64,000 nucleotides of DNA from Tenacibaculum haliotis. Its GTDB lineage: Bacteria > Bacteroidota > Bacteroidia > Flavobacteriales > Flavobacteriaceae. The position numbers and the translations under genes were made by a program. Where the stretch lies: assembly GCF_025215075.1 (NCBI RefSeq), contig NZ_JAOBTH010000025.1, positions 16,790-80,789 of the forward strand. Reading direction: 5' to 3'. Position 1 is the first letter of the stretch. Every line of letters starts with the position of its first letter. The notes beneath the pieces were generated by a model. The model saw nothing but the letters and a program-made list of their open reading frames with translations, was not told the DNA's origin and searched no databases. Below are positions 53,226 to 63,274 of this stretch, in pieces.

Positions 53226-53684
53226 TTATTGTGTTTTTATTTTTAATTCATTTTTTTGTCTCATAATTGTAATAGTTATTATTCCTAAAATAAAAGCAGG
53301 TATAATTTGAACCAAAGAACCATATACTACATGATTTAATAAAGCTTGTTCAAAACTATTATAGTATAATCCATAATGAGTACCTATTTCCCATTTTGTA
53401 TCTACCCACCAAAGAATTGCAACAGGAATTCTAGAAAATGGGGAGAACACAACTAAACTTAACAACAAAATTCCAATTGCCTTTTTCTCTTTATAAACTT
53501 TCATTCCTAAATAGATTGCAAAACCTAAGGTTAACCAAAGTAATCCGATTAAAAAAATAGCATATTCTGGTAAGCCAATCAACTCCAAACAATATCTAAC
53601 TGGTGTTAGAAATAATGAAATAATAATTGGAATTTTAGCATAATCAACAGCTTGTTGTAATATTATTTTTTTACTATGTACCAT
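53226..53684 (-). CDS. Small polytopic membrane protein
   Basis: A 152-residue protein with four predicted helices (IPIIISLFLTPVRYCLELIG, AIFLIGLLWLTLGFAIYLG, GILLLSLVVFSPFSRIP, IPAFILGIITITIM). It resembles small membrane proteins often found with XRE regulators, but I do not recognise a family. It stands directly before the XRE/membrane gene and just after the end of the frameshifted hydrolase. Confidence 0.65.
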   Translation of the reverse strand: MVHSKKIILQQAVDYAKIPIIISLFLTPVRYCLELIGLPEYAIFLIGLLWLTLGFAIYLGMKVYKEKKAIGILLLSLVVFSPFSRIPVAILWWVDTKWEIGTHYGLYYNSFEQALLNHVVYGSLVQIIPAFILGIITITIMRQKNELKIKTQ

Positions 53685-53688
53685 ATAA

Positions 53689-55054
53689 TTATCTTTTTTT
53701 AGCTGTAATTTTACGACCAGATTGATTCATGGTTAAACTTATCATCTGATTATCCTCTTTATTAAATATAACTTCAACTTTTAATTCTTTTACAAAAAAG
53801 TGATTTTCTTTTGCTGCAAATAACGGAATTCTTTTTGTTTGACCCGGTGCTAGTAAATACAAATGATTTGTTTCATCAATACCAATTGTAAGAGAAACAT
53901 TTGATCTTACTTCATAAGAACCCACATATTCTCTTAGTTTTTTAAGATCGACTTTAATTGATTTTCTTTCTGAGGTAATCTTTTTATCTACTTTTGGAAT
54001 AAAAATAAACTGACCTGCTACTTCTTTAGCTAAAGAACTGATTTTTTTTACAATTACAATTAGATAAAGCCGTAATATATACCTTCTCTTTCGGTAAAAA
54101 CACAGAAAGAGATATAAATCCTTTTGTGCTTCCTGTATGTGCAATTACTGGAGATTTACCTAATTTTGAAAATCTAAATCCGTATCCGTAAGGTATTTTT
54201 TTACCATTATTTAAAAGAGTTGGTGTCATCGCTTTTTTTATACTAGACGCTTTTAAAAGAGTGTTAGAAAACAAGGCGTTTTGCCATTTCAAAAGATCGC
54301 TAGTAGTTGATAAAATTCCACCTGCAGAATACGCTAACGACAAGTTCATATCATCTACTTTTATGAATTTATTTCTTTCAACCTTATAGCCTAAAACACT
54401 TTTTTGTATAATTTGATTCTTTTTTCCATAGGAAGAAGAATTCATGTTTACTTTATCAAAAATATGTTCTTTTATAAATTCACCATACGATTTCTTAGAA
54501 ACTATTTCTATAATCTTTCCTAATAAAATATAGCCAGCATTACTATATTTAAATTGCTCTCCAGGAAAAAATTCTAGAGGTTCGTTTTTAAAATACGCTA
54601 TGAGTTCTGTTGGAGACACATCAGTTCTAGAAATAAAATTTTTATCACTTAAAAGGGTTTTATTTTTTATTCCTGAAGTGTGATTTAATAAATGATGTAT
54701 GGTAATACCTTGCCCAATACCAGCATACTCTGGAATGTATCTTCCAATTTTATCTTTTAAATTAAGTTTACCTTGCTCTGCTAGTAATAAAATAGAAATC
54801 GCAGTAAATTGTTTAGTAATTGAACCTATTTGAAAAATACTTTTCGTTTGTAAAGAAGTATTTAACTCTAAGTTAGCTTTTCCTAAAGCTTTGTGATAAA
54901 TCGTTTTTCCATCTTTAGCTACCAAAAAAGAAATTCCAGGTTCATTATCATTATAATTTAAAGAAATTATTGAGTCAATTTTTGATTCATAGTTTTGACT
55001 AAAACTTAAAAATGTAATCAAAAAGAAAGTAATTGATGTAAAATAGTTTTTCAT
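53689..55054 (-). pseudogene. Serine beta-lactamase-like hydrolase, frameshifted at an A8 run
   Basis: The N-terminal part (from ATG 55054) is a class C beta-lactamase-like serine hydrolase: signal peptide, SITKQFTAISIL (Ser-x-x-Lys), YSNAGYILLG (YxN) and HTGSTKGF. It runs to SNCNCKKNQFFS then a stop. In the next frame the sequence goes on KKISSLAKEVAGQFIF and a DUF3471-type C-terminal beta domain (YVGSYEVRSNVSLTIGID) to 53689. The shift falls in a run of eight A (minus strand; T at 54042-54049 on the plus strand): with seven A the two parts would read through. The alternatives are a pseudogene, a sequence error, or slippage at the run. The full-length protein would be about 455 residues. Confidence 0.83.
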
Positions 55055-55455
55055 TTATTTGTGTTTAAAATTTGCTATGCAAAATTAAATACAATATACA
55101 GTGACACTTACGCCAAGCTTATGACATTATTATGACATCTGAGGTAATCCTAATAAAAACAGATGATTTTAAGCTTAATTTCATGAAATATTGAGAATTA
55201 TAAATCAGTAACTGTTTCTTTTTTATCAAGATTTTGATAAAGAGAAACTAGATAATTTTGAAACTCTTCCTACATTTTAAGTCCTCTTTTATTTTTCATG
55301 TAAGCTATATTTAACTGTTTTACTTCTCTGCTAAAAAGAATATTTATTTCTGCTACAAAAAACCAATTATATGAATAGCTTAAAAAAGAAAGTACAGCAA
55401 CGTAGAAATACGTTTACAAACGTTAAAATATTTAGTTCTATTTTTAAACAAACAA
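55055..55455. other. Gap of 400 bp without a visible gene
   Basis: AT-rich; it holds the promoter region of the minus-strand hydrolase. No convincing open frame, RNA or repeat was seen. A short plus-strand open frame at 55371-55559 lies across the end of the esterase gene and has no coding character. Confidence 0.5.
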
Positions 55456-56634
55456 CTAATTTAGTTGCTTTATCATTTTTAAGGCGTTTTTATTATCCGG
55501 ATCTAAATCAAATGACTTTTTATAATTCTTTAAAGCATTTACCTTATCACCTATATTAAAATATACTTCTCCTAAACTATCAAAAGCATTAGATGATTTT
55601 GGATAATTCTTTGCATTTAATTTAAAGTATGTCAATGCTTTCTTAGGGTTATTAATTAAAAAGCTATACCCTAAAGAATTTATATCGTTTTCTGGTGGTA
55701 AAAAACTTCCATTATAGTTGTTTTGATAATAAAGTTCAATTTCATCAATAGAACTACTATTCATATTTTTCATTTTCAAACCTTTGTAAATAAATTGCAT
55801 TCCATGATACAAACTCATTAGTGCAACTGTCCAATGGTTTTCTTCTTTAAAATATTCTAGAGCAATATTTGATGGTGAAAAACCCTTGTTTTTTAAAGTT
55901 GCATTAAAGTTTTCGTGACTGTTTATATTGGCAGTAAATACATGCGGAATTCTATCAAAATTTTCAAATTTATCTGCGGTAGATAAATAAAATCTTTTGT
56001 TTTTTATTTGATTTAAATCTGTTTTCTCTAATTGTTTCACTACTTGTTGATTGTCCCACCAAAAACTTGGATCCATTGAAACAAAACCATTAAATGTTGT
56101 TTCTTTTGATAAAAAAGCAGATCCTACTAACAAACCGCCATGAGAAATACCAACTAAGGTTTTAAATCCGTTAGTTCTATATTTTTTTTCAACTTTAGGT
56201 AATAATTCTTGTTCAATAAATTGTAAAAAAATTGCGCTTCCTCCTGTCGTTTTATGGTTTTCTACAGCACTAGATCCATTTAAATTGGTTAAATATTTTG
56301 TTGGTGTATAATCTCTGTTTCTATCTACGTTTGTAATGGCAACAATAATCATTTCAGGAATTTGACGTCCTTGTGTCATATGGTTTAGTATTCCCGAATG
56401 AGAGTGATAGCTCATTTCGCCATCTAATAAAACTAAAATAGGATACTTTGTTTCACCTGTTATATAAGAACTTGGTAATTCAAGAATATAAGTACGTTCT
56501 TCATTTAAAACTTTAGACTTAATTTTATAAGTTTTTCCTATTGAATAAGAAGTTGCATTTTGTGAAACTACTGTGTATTGCAAGAACATCAAAAACACAA
56601 TAAGCATTTTTGTTACATAATTTTTTTTAGTCAT
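55456..56634 (-). CDS. Secreted esterase (EstD/Fes-like) with TPR end
   Basis: A 392-residue protein with a signal peptide (MLIVFLMFLQYTVVSQ). The alpha/beta-hydrolase domain of the putative-esterase family (PF00756) has YPILVLLDGEM, the nucleophile elbow GISHGGLLVG, and His in NHWTVALMS. A C-terminal TPR pair follows (SNAFDSLGEVYFNIGDKVNA, LKNYKKSFDLDPDNKNALKM). Flavobacterial enzymes of this type act on siderophores or on small esters; the substrate here is unknown. It lies next to a LytTR two-component pair and may be in the same operon. Confidence 0.85.
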   Translation of the reverse strand: MTKKNYVTKMLIVFLMFLQYTVVSQNATSYSIGKTYKIKSKVLNEERTYILELPSSYITGETKYPILVLLDGEMSYHSHSGILNHMTQGRQIPEMIIVAITNVDRNRDYTPTKYLTNLNGSSAVENHKTTGGSAIFLQFIEQELLPKVEKKYRTNGFKTLVGISHGGLLVGSAFLSKETTFNGFVSMDPSFWWDNQQVVKQLEKTDLNQIKNKRFYLSTADKFENFDRIPHVFTANINSHENFNATLKNKGFSPSNIALEYFKEENHWTVALMSLYHGMQFIYKGLKMKNMNSSSIDEIELYYQNNYNGSFLPPENDINSLGYSFLINNPKKALTYFKLNAKNYPKSSNAFDSLGEVYFNIGDKVNALKNYKKSFDLDPDNKNALKMIKQLN

Positions 56635-56644
56635 CTTTTTGAAT

Positions 56645-57367
56645 TTAAAGGCTATTCCAATTTTTAAACTTTATAGACTGTCTACTTGAAGCTTCTAGAG
56701 TTTCGCCTGTTATTAATTTAATTTGAAGTTTGTTATTAAAATATGGGTGAATTTCTTTAATAAAGTGAGTATTTATAATTTGACTTCTGTTTATTCTAAA
56801 AAAAACAGTGGCATCTAATTTTTCTTCTAATAATTTTAAAGACCGTTTTATCATTGCTTTTTGATCACCAAAATACAAACGAACATAGTTGCCTATAGAT
56901 TCTATAAAATAGATTTCTGATAAAGGAATAAAAAAGCATTTTTCGCCATCTTTAATAAATATTTTACGATTCATTGGTAAAACACCTGTCTTTAACTCTT
57001 CTTTTTTTGATAATTCTTCTTTTACTTTTTCTATAGTTTTAGAAAAACGTTCCTCTCTTAAAGGTTTTACTAAGTAATCTAAAGCATTTAACTCAAAAGC
57101 TTTTACAGCATATTGATCGTAAGCTGTTGTAAACACCACTTCGGGTACAGTTGTAAGTTCATCTAACAAATCAAATCCAGATTTTTCTGGCATATGAATG
57201 TCTAAAAAAAGAATATCTGGCTGTTCCTGCTCTATAATAATTAAAGCTGCATCTACATTATTTGCCTCTCCAACAATTTCAAATTCAGGATAACTTTTTA
57301 GCGCACGCTTAACTTCTTCTCTTGCCAAGCGTTCATCATCAATAATTATAGTTTTAAATATTTTCAT
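56645..57367 (-). CDS. LytTR response regulator
   Basis: A 240-residue protein. The receiver domain has acidic residues in IIDDERLAREE, phospho-Asp in DILFLDIHMPEKSG (near residue 56), Thr in VVFTTAY and Lys in LVKPLREER. The LytTR DNA-binding domain follows (residues about 135-235, FIPLSEIYFIESIGNYVRLY, FFRINRSQIINTHFIKEI). It overlaps the 3' end of the sensor kinase gene by 14 bp. Targets are unknown; the esterase gene downstream is a candidate. Confidence 0.93.
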   Translation of the reverse strand: MKIFKTIIIDDERLAREEVKRALKSYPEFEIVGEANNVDAALIIIEQEQPDILFLDIHMPEKSGFDLLDELTTVPEVVFTTAYDQYAVKAFELNALDYLVKPLREERFSKTIEKVKEELSKKEELKTGVLPMNRKIFIKDGEKCFFIPLSEIYFIESIGNYVRLYFGDQKAMIKRSLKLLEEKLDATVFFRINRSQIINTHFIKEIHPYFNNKLQIKLITGETLEASSRQSIKFKNWNSL

Positions 57368-58442
57368 CTGAAATAATTGGTATGGTTATTTTAGCTTCAA
57401 CTTCATTTGTATTCAGTGCTACTAAACTAAAAATTGCTTTGTTTTTATATTGAATTTCTAGTCGTTTTTGCAAATTTTTTAGCCTTAATCCAGTACTTTT
57501 TTTATTATTTATTTTTCCGGGGTTTACAACAATAATTTCAACAAAATTTTGTTGCTTTTGTATCGTAAGATTAATAATCCCTCCTTTAACAATTAAATCG
57601 ATTCCGTGTTTAATGGCGTTCTCTATTAATAGTTGAATACTCAACGTAGGAATTTTAAATGTATTCAATGTTTTATCAATTGTTATTTCTAATTGCAAAC
57701 GCTCTTCAAAACGCATTTTTTCTAACTCGATATAATCTTTTACTAAAGATAGTTCTTCTTTAATTGAAATTAAGTCTTTGTCTTTTTCATACAATGATGA
57801 ACGTAATAAATCAGACAATAAATCAATCGATCTCCTTGCTGTATCAGGGTTTTCAATTACTAAAGATTTAATAGAGTTTAACGAGTTAAATAAAAAGTGT
57901 GGATTTAATTGCGCTGATAAATTGTCTAATTGCGCTTGTTTTACGATGATAGACAATTGTGCGTTTTCTTTTGCTGTAACTACTTCTTTTTGATAATAAT
58001 GGTATAGGTGATATGCCAATATCCAAATAGACATTAATCGTAAACCTGTAATGAATATTGGATCCCAATAAACTAATGATGTTAAAAAATCAACTTCATT
58101 TTTAATTAAATACGTCCAGAATACATACCACTTAAAGTTGTTTATTAACACGTAAATTATGGCTAATAAAAGTATTGAAGGTATTACCCTTATTAAGAGT
58201 TTTTTTATTGATAACTCCTTCCACTTCGCTTTTAAGGAAATTTTTCTGTAAAAATGAGTTATAAATATTCCTATTGAGGCATCTAAAACATAATTTAAAA
58301 AAGTATACAAAACACCATAATCATCTCTAGTATACACAGTATATGCCCAATATGTAGAAACCAAACTCCAACCAATGAGCTGACATTTCCAATATAGAGT
58401 TATATTCTGTTTCTTATTAAATGTAGTTGTTTTAGCTTTCAT
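57354..58442 (-). CDS. LytS-type sensor histidine kinase
   Basis: A 362-residue membrane kinase with four helices in the first 150 residues and no extracellular sensor domain. The His_kinase (PF06580) motif is QLNPHFLFNSLNSIKSLV, with the phospho-acceptor His, and the ATPase has LLIENAIKHGI, VVNPG and GLRLKNLQKRLEI. It is coupled to the LytTR regulator by overlap. Such pairs typically control transporters or hydrolases near them. Confidence 0.92.
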   Translation of the reverse strand: MKAKTTTFNKKQNITLYWKCQLIGWSLVSTYWAYTVYTRDDYGVLYTFLNYVLDASIGIFITHFYRKISLKAKWKELSIKKLLIRVIPSILLLAIIYVLINNFKWYVFWTYLIKNEVDFLTSLVYWDPIFITGLRLMSIWILAYHLYHYYQKEVVTAKENAQLSIIVKQAQLDNLSAQLNPHFLFNSLNSIKSLVIENPDTARRSIDLLSDLLRSSLYEKDKDLISIKEELSLVKDYIELEKMRFEERLQLEITIDKTLNTFKIPTLSIQLLIENAIKHGIDLIVKGGIINLTIQKQQNFVEIIVVNPGKINNKKSTGLRLKNLQKRLEIQYKNKAIFSLVALNTNEVEAKITIPIISDENI

Positions 58443-58566
58443 AATTTTAACAAAGCAACAAAATACTTTTTAAATCAAAAAGAAAAAGTACAGGAACGTA
58501 AATATTTGATGTTGAGCGTTGAGTTATTATTTTAATATCGCCAGTAGGTTTTAGTTGCATAAAAAA

Positions 58567-58608
58567 AACCTCTCTTAAATGCATTCAGTAATCAACTTAA
58601 GAGAGGTT
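58567..58608 (-). terminator. Terminator of the ABC-M1 operon
   Basis: aacctctcttaa and ttaagagaggtt form a perfect 12-bp stem. On the minus strand it is followed by a run of T. It lies 7 bp after the stop codon of the 1188-residue protein. Confidence 0.9.
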
Positions 58609-58614
58609 TATCTT

Positions 58615-61600
58615 TTACTTAAAAAGAAAAACATTATCTACTAAGTTCTCATCAGATCTTGTTCCGTAAGGATCAATTGCAATATAACTTGGCTTCTCTT
58701 TTATAATTATCTTAATTTCTGATATCTCTTTATTGATTTGACTAGACTCATAATACAATACAGATTTATTATCTTTTACCATGGATGGATGCGTAGTAAA
58801 CAATCCAATTTTAATTGGCTCATCAATTGAGATTTGTTTTACTTCTCCATTTTCTAATGTTTCAAAACGTTTTGCTTTTACTTTTACTGTAATTTCATAA
58901 GTTTCGTTTGCTAATGCTTTCATTGTTGCGTTTTCAATCTCTAAATCATAAGTAATTACTTTTTTAAACCAATCGTTTATTAAATCGTGTTGATTTACTG
59001 GAGTTACTTTATAAACTTCAGTTAAAAAATCTAAAGTAGTTGCTTCCAGTTTATTGCTATTTCTAAAAGAATCTGTTAAGGTTTTTAATACCAAATTCAC
59101 TTGCTTCTCTCCTATTAAATCTCTTAAAGCTAACAAAGTATTTAATGCTTTTCCGTACGAAATATAACTTTGCCCATCTACTTTATATACTGGTGGTTCA
59201 ATATTAGAAGCAAAAGATCTTCCAGAAAAATAACGGCTTCTTGCATTTTCTGCTAAAGTGTACAATGCACTTTTTCCATACATTTTTTCCATCACCATAG
59301 CTTCTGTATATTTTGCAAGTCCTTCAACAAGAAAAGCACCTCCAGCAACTGGTTTAGAAGATAATGTGTGTCCCCACCATTGATGCGATACTTCGTGAAT
59401 AGTTCTTTTTGCGACTACATTAAAAGTATCTTCATCACTCACATCAGATAAATACAATCGATCTTCAACCATACTAATAACTCCAGGATGCGCAAATCCA
59501 CCAAATGGCCAATGTGCAGGAACTTCTGCCATTCTAAGATAATCAAACTGATATGCTCCAAAATTATCTTGACAATAATCTAATGTTTCTTTGATGCTTT
59601 TTTCAATAGCATCAATATTAAAATTGTGATTTACATCATAATATTGCTCAATTGCTACACCTTTATAATTTGTTTTTTTATTTACATATTTTGCTGAAAA
59701 ATAACCTACTGAAGGTGAAATTTTCTTATTAGATTTATAATGAAAATAGTTTCTATTATTTGCTGTCCATTGCTTCAATAATTTTCCTGAACTAATGGCT
59801 GTTTGATTGCTTGATGTAGATATTATAGTTTCAAAATTTATTTTTTCATATTTAACATCCTCAAGAGCAATGTGAGCATCCGTGCTTTCATTTTCTTCTA
59901 CACGTTCAGGTAAATTTCTTTTTTTTCGTTCTCTTTGATTTGAAATTTCAAAACTATTTGTATATCCAAAAATGGGGTCAAAATTACTAAATCGATTTAG
60001 GTAAGTTCCATTATTTATAATAGATTTATCGTTTTCATAACCTTTTACTTTATTCGTTAATTTAAAATTGAATACTACTGAATCCTGTGGTTGTAATGCT
60101 TTCTTGAATTTAAAAAGGTAGATTCCGAAATCAGCATTTTGCTTTATTAAATCAGCATTCTCTAAAAAAACTGTATCTAATGCTTTTCTTTCTGTTATAA
60201 ACACTTGCGACATTGATTTTTTGCTACGATTTACCATAACATATTTTGCATTTACGGTATAACTTCTGTCTTCAGGAAAAATAGCTACTTCTGTCTTTTT
60301 TGAACTTGGATACAACCTTTCAATACTTTCATATTGTTTGAATTTACGCTCATAGTTTTCGCTAAAATCTAAATTATCATTTATCGTACTATATTCTGAA
60401 ACTATATTAATGTTATAAAAAACAAGACTCCCAAAACCGATAAAAATTAAGAATAAAAAAGTTGCACTCAATTTTTGAACTTTATTCCAATTTGTTAAAA
60501 ACTGCTTCACTTTTACTGAAAAATCAGCTATAATTCCACGATTCCAAATCTTAAAGGAAAGCAACGTTAACAACAATCCAAAAGCCAACCAATACATTGC
60601 TAGATGATTATATAAATTTGAAACACCGTTGAAACCATCCATATTATTGTAATCTATTCTTGGTAAAAAACCAAGACTTGTAAGTGGATGCTCAAGTCCT
60701 AACATTCCAGATTTAAGTGTTAATAGCACAATCAGTCCGAAGATTCCCATTCCCATATATTTGTTTTTTGCTAAACTGCTTATAAACAAAGTAAGCATAC
60801 AAAAAACGACTAATTGCAATCCGTAATGATAATAAAGTGATACATATAAACCGAATTCGAAATTAGAATACCCTAATGCTATTTGGAAAGCAATACATAT
60901 TAAAATTCCTACTGTTATTAAAATAATTGGAAGTAATATTAATGCAGTAAATTTTGATAAAAAGAATACCGAGTTTTTAACTGGCAACGCATCAATAATT
61001 AAATTAAAATTTAAGCTACGTTCTTTCCAAACAATTTCTGAGCCGTAAAAAATGATTAGAATTAAACTAAAAATAGTTAGTGGATCTACAATTAATTCTA
61101 CCAATTTATTGGTAAACGGATACATGCTTACACCGTATTCGCCTCCACTTATTAATGTTGAATATATTTCAGAAAAAACTATAAAAACCCACATCAATAA
61201 AACGGCTATAAATGGTAAACTTTTAAAAACACTTTTTAATTCTACTTTTACTAAAGATAATAATGCTATTTTTTGTGCTTTAAAATTTGATGCTACTTTT
61301 AAAGGTTTATAACCTAACAAAGGAGATTTTGAAATGGTAACGTTCTTTTTTTTCTTCACTTTTTTAGTGATTTTTCTAAAAGAAAATAGTTTATAGGTAG
61401 TTAATAATATTCCGAAAGACACAATTACCCAAATTAATCTATTCCATAAAAACAATCCTGAAAACGATAATAATTGTGTGTTTTTTTCAAAGGGTGTCCA
61501 AAATTGTGTTTGCTCAAAAAATGCGGAAATTCCAAACGGATCTGCAATGGCAGCTATTGCCATACTTTCTGATGAAGCAGGCGTAGCTTGTGCCAATAAT

Positions 61601-62181
61601 GGTGAGTTTAAAAAAATAGAACTCAAAAAATACAGCATGTAAATAAATACGGCACTCACGTAAGTTGCTGTACTTTTTTTTGTAATGGTTGCTACCGAAA
61701 AAATAATAGTAGTACATATAAAAATATTAGGCACAACAATATATAACCAAGGTTGTAAGTAAGTCATTAACTGAAAATCTGCGACACGTTCTGGATCCAA
61801 ATCGGCAGTATAATTCCCAAAAACATATCCAATTATAAAAGGAGAAAAAGCCAACAAACTAAAAAAGAATGTTCCTGAAAAACGGCTTCCAAAATAATGA
61901 AATTTCTTAATAGAAGAACTATAAATTAAGCCTTCCATTTTATGCTGTTTGTCTCTAAGCATAGTACTTATAGCAAAAAACATAATTATAAATAAACTTC
62001 CTAATGTAAATAAGCTAACGTGAAAATATACTTGAAAACCAGCATTAAAATTTACGCCCTGTGGAGCAAAACCTTGTCTACCAACAAAAATACCTAAGGC
62101 TAAAAACAACAATGCTAATAAAGGAAATGCTCTTTGTTTTAACTGATAAAAAATTTCGAACTGTATTAATTTTTTAAACAT
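58615..62181 (-). CDS. ABC transporter permease fused to M1-family aminopeptidase
   Basis: A 1188-residue protein. Residues 1-600 have about 12 membrane helices in two ABC2-type permease units (FEIFYQLKQRAFPLLALLFL at the start). Residues about 600-1180 are a periplasmic M1 peptidase-like domain with the zinc motif HEVSHQWWGH and the third ligand Glu in FLVEGLAKYTEAM. It lacks a visible GAMEN substrate motif in its usual form. It is 3 bp after the ATP-binding gene, so the two form one transporter. Function in Flavobacteriaceae is unknown; peptide trimming coupled to transport is a guess. Confidence 0.85.
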   Translation of the reverse strand: MFKKLIQFEIFYQLKQRAFPLLALLFLALGIFVGRQGFAPQGVNFNAGFQVYFHVSLFTLGSLFIIMFFAISTMLRDKQHKMEGLIYSSSIKKFHYFGSRFSGTFFFSLLAFSPFIIGYVFGNYTADLDPERVADFQLMTYLQPWLYIVVPNIFICTTIIFSVATITKKSTATYVSAVFIYMLYFLSSIFLNSPLLAQATPASSESMAIAAIADPFGISAFFEQTQFWTPFEKNTQLLSFSGLFLWNRLIWVIVSFGILLTTYKLFSFRKITKKVKKKKNVTISKSPLLGYKPLKVASNFKAQKIALLSLVKVELKSVFKSLPFIAVLLMWVFIVFSEIYSTLISGGEYGVSMYPFTNKLVELIVDPLTIFSLILIIFYGSEIVWKERSLNFNLIIDALPVKNSVFFLSKFTALILLPIILITVGILICIAFQIALGYSNFEFGLYVSLYYHYGLQLVVFCMLTLFISSLAKNKYMGMGIFGLIVLLTLKSGMLGLEHPLTSLGFLPRIDYNNMDGFNGVSNLYNHLAMYWLAFGLLLTLLSFKIWNRGIIADFSVKVKQFLTNWNKVQKLSATFLFLIFIGFGSLVFYNINIVSEYSTINDNLDFSENYERKFKQYESIERLYPSSKKTEVAIFPEDRSYTVNAKYVMVNRSKKSMSQVFITERKALDTVFLENADLIKQNADFGIYLFKFKKALQPQDSVVFNFKLTNKVKGYENDKSIINNGTYLNRFSNFDPIFGYTNSFEISNQRERKKRNLPERVEENESTDAHIALEDVKYEKINFETIISTSSNQTAISSGKLLKQWTANNRNYFHYKSNKKISPSVGYFSAKYVNKKTNYKGVAIEQYYDVNHNFNIDAIEKSIKETLDYCQDNFGAYQFDYLRMAEVPAHWPFGGFAHPGVISMVEDRLYLSDVSDEDTFNVVAKRTIHEVSHQWWGHTLSSKPVAGGAFLVEGLAKYTEAMVMEKMYGKSALYTLAENARSRYFSGRSFASNIEPPVYKVDGQSYISYGKALNTLLALRDLIGEKQVNLVLKTLTDSFRNSNKLEATTLDFLTEVYKVTPVNQHDLINDWFKKVITYDLEIENATMKALANETYEITVKVKAKRFETLENGEVKQISIDEPIKIGLFTTHPSMVKDNKSVLYYESSQINKEISEIKIIIKEKPSYIAIDPYGTRSDENLVDNVFLFK

Positions 62182-62184
62182 AAT

Positions 62185-63069
62185 TTAGGCTTTTATAGTT
62201 TGATTAAATAAGGCGGTGAAGTAAAAATCTTCTAAATTAGGGTTGATTTTTTCAAAACCTTCTTCGGGTTTTTGATCTGATAAAACTCTAATTTGAGTTT
62301 CTCCTGCAACTAATTTTGTTGAGATAATATCAAATGCTTTTTTGTAAATTGTAATGTCTTTTTTAGGAATGATTTTCGTCCATATTTTGCCATCAATACT
62401 TGCTACTAATTCTTTTGGATTTCCTATAGAAATAATTTCTCCATTTGATAATATTGCCATTTTTGGGCATAAATTCCTCACATCTTCAACAATATGCGTA
62501 GAAAGAATTACGATGACATTTTCACCTATTTCACTTAATAAGTTTAAAAAACGATTGCTTTCTTCTGGATCTAAACCAGCAGTGGGTTCATCTACAATTA
62601 TAATTTGTGGGTCGCCTAATAATGCTTGTGCAATACCAAAACGCTGACGCATTCCGCCAGAAAAAGTAAATACCGATTTTTTACGATGCTGATATAAATT
62701 TACCTGCTGCAATAAAGCTGTAACTTGTTCTTTGCGTTCTTTTTTATTTAAAACTCCTTTTAAAACAGCCAAATGATCTAGCAATTTTTCTGCTGATATT
62801 TTTGGATACACACCAAATTCTTGCGGTAAATATCCTAAATGTTTTCTAACGTTATTTGGCTTTTCAATAATGTTTACATTATTAAATGAAATACTTCCAG
62901 AAGTAGGTTCTTGCAAAGTAGCAATAGTTCTCATTAATGATGATTTTCCGGCACCATTTGCCCCTAGTAAACCAAACATTCCGTTAGTTATTTCTAAGCT
63001 AATTCCGTTTAATGCTTTCACACCATTAGGATATGTTTTTGTTAAATTATTTATTCTTAAAGTATTCAT
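62185..63069 (-). CDS. ABC transporter ATP-binding protein
   Basis: A 294-residue ATPase from the ATG at 63069 (MNTLRINNLTKTYPNGV); an upstream in-frame Met at 63093 is less likely. Walker A GLLGANGAGKSSL, Q-loop LPQEFGVYP, signature FSGGMRQRFG, Walker B IIIVDEPTAGLDP, and H-loop VILSTHIVED. It is the partner of the permease-peptidase fusion 3 bp downstream. The divergent gene on the other side (63275) is a LytS-type kinase that may regulate it. Confidence 0.93.
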   Translation of the reverse strand: MNTLRINNLTKTYPNGVKALNGISLEITNGMFGLLGANGAGKSSLMRTIATLQEPTSGSISFNNVNIIEKPNNVRKHLGYLPQEFGVYPKISAEKLLDHLAVLKGVLNKKERKEQVTALLQQVNLYQHRKKSVFTFSGGMRQRFGIAQALLGDPQIIIVDEPTAGLDPEESNRFLNLLSEIGENVIVILSTHIVEDVRNLCPKMAILSNGEIISIGNPKELVASIDGKIWTKIIPKKDITIYKKAFDIISTKLVAGETQIRVLSDQKPEEGFEKINPNLEDFYFTALFNQTIKA

Positions 63070-63239
63070 TATCTGATGTTTTAAATTATACACAAATATG
63101 AAATATTATAACTCTTTCTTAAATTAAAGATGATAAACAAGGCTTTTTTCAATTCAGATAACTTGAATTTTGAGCTATCTTAAATTCAACTAAAAAAATG
63201 GTTTGTTTAACCTAAAAATAGTACTGTATGTCAATAATG

Positions 63240-63270
63240 TTGCAATAATGCTATAACAATAGTAATTTTG
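63240..63270 (+). promoter_or_regulatory. Promoter of the right-edge kinase gene
   Basis: TTG (63240-63242), 20 bp, then TAATTTTG (63263-63270), a good Bacteroidota -33/-7 pair. The -7 box is 4 bp before the ATG at 63275, so the mRNA would be nearly leaderless. Confidence 0.6.
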
Positions 63271-63274
63271 AAGT

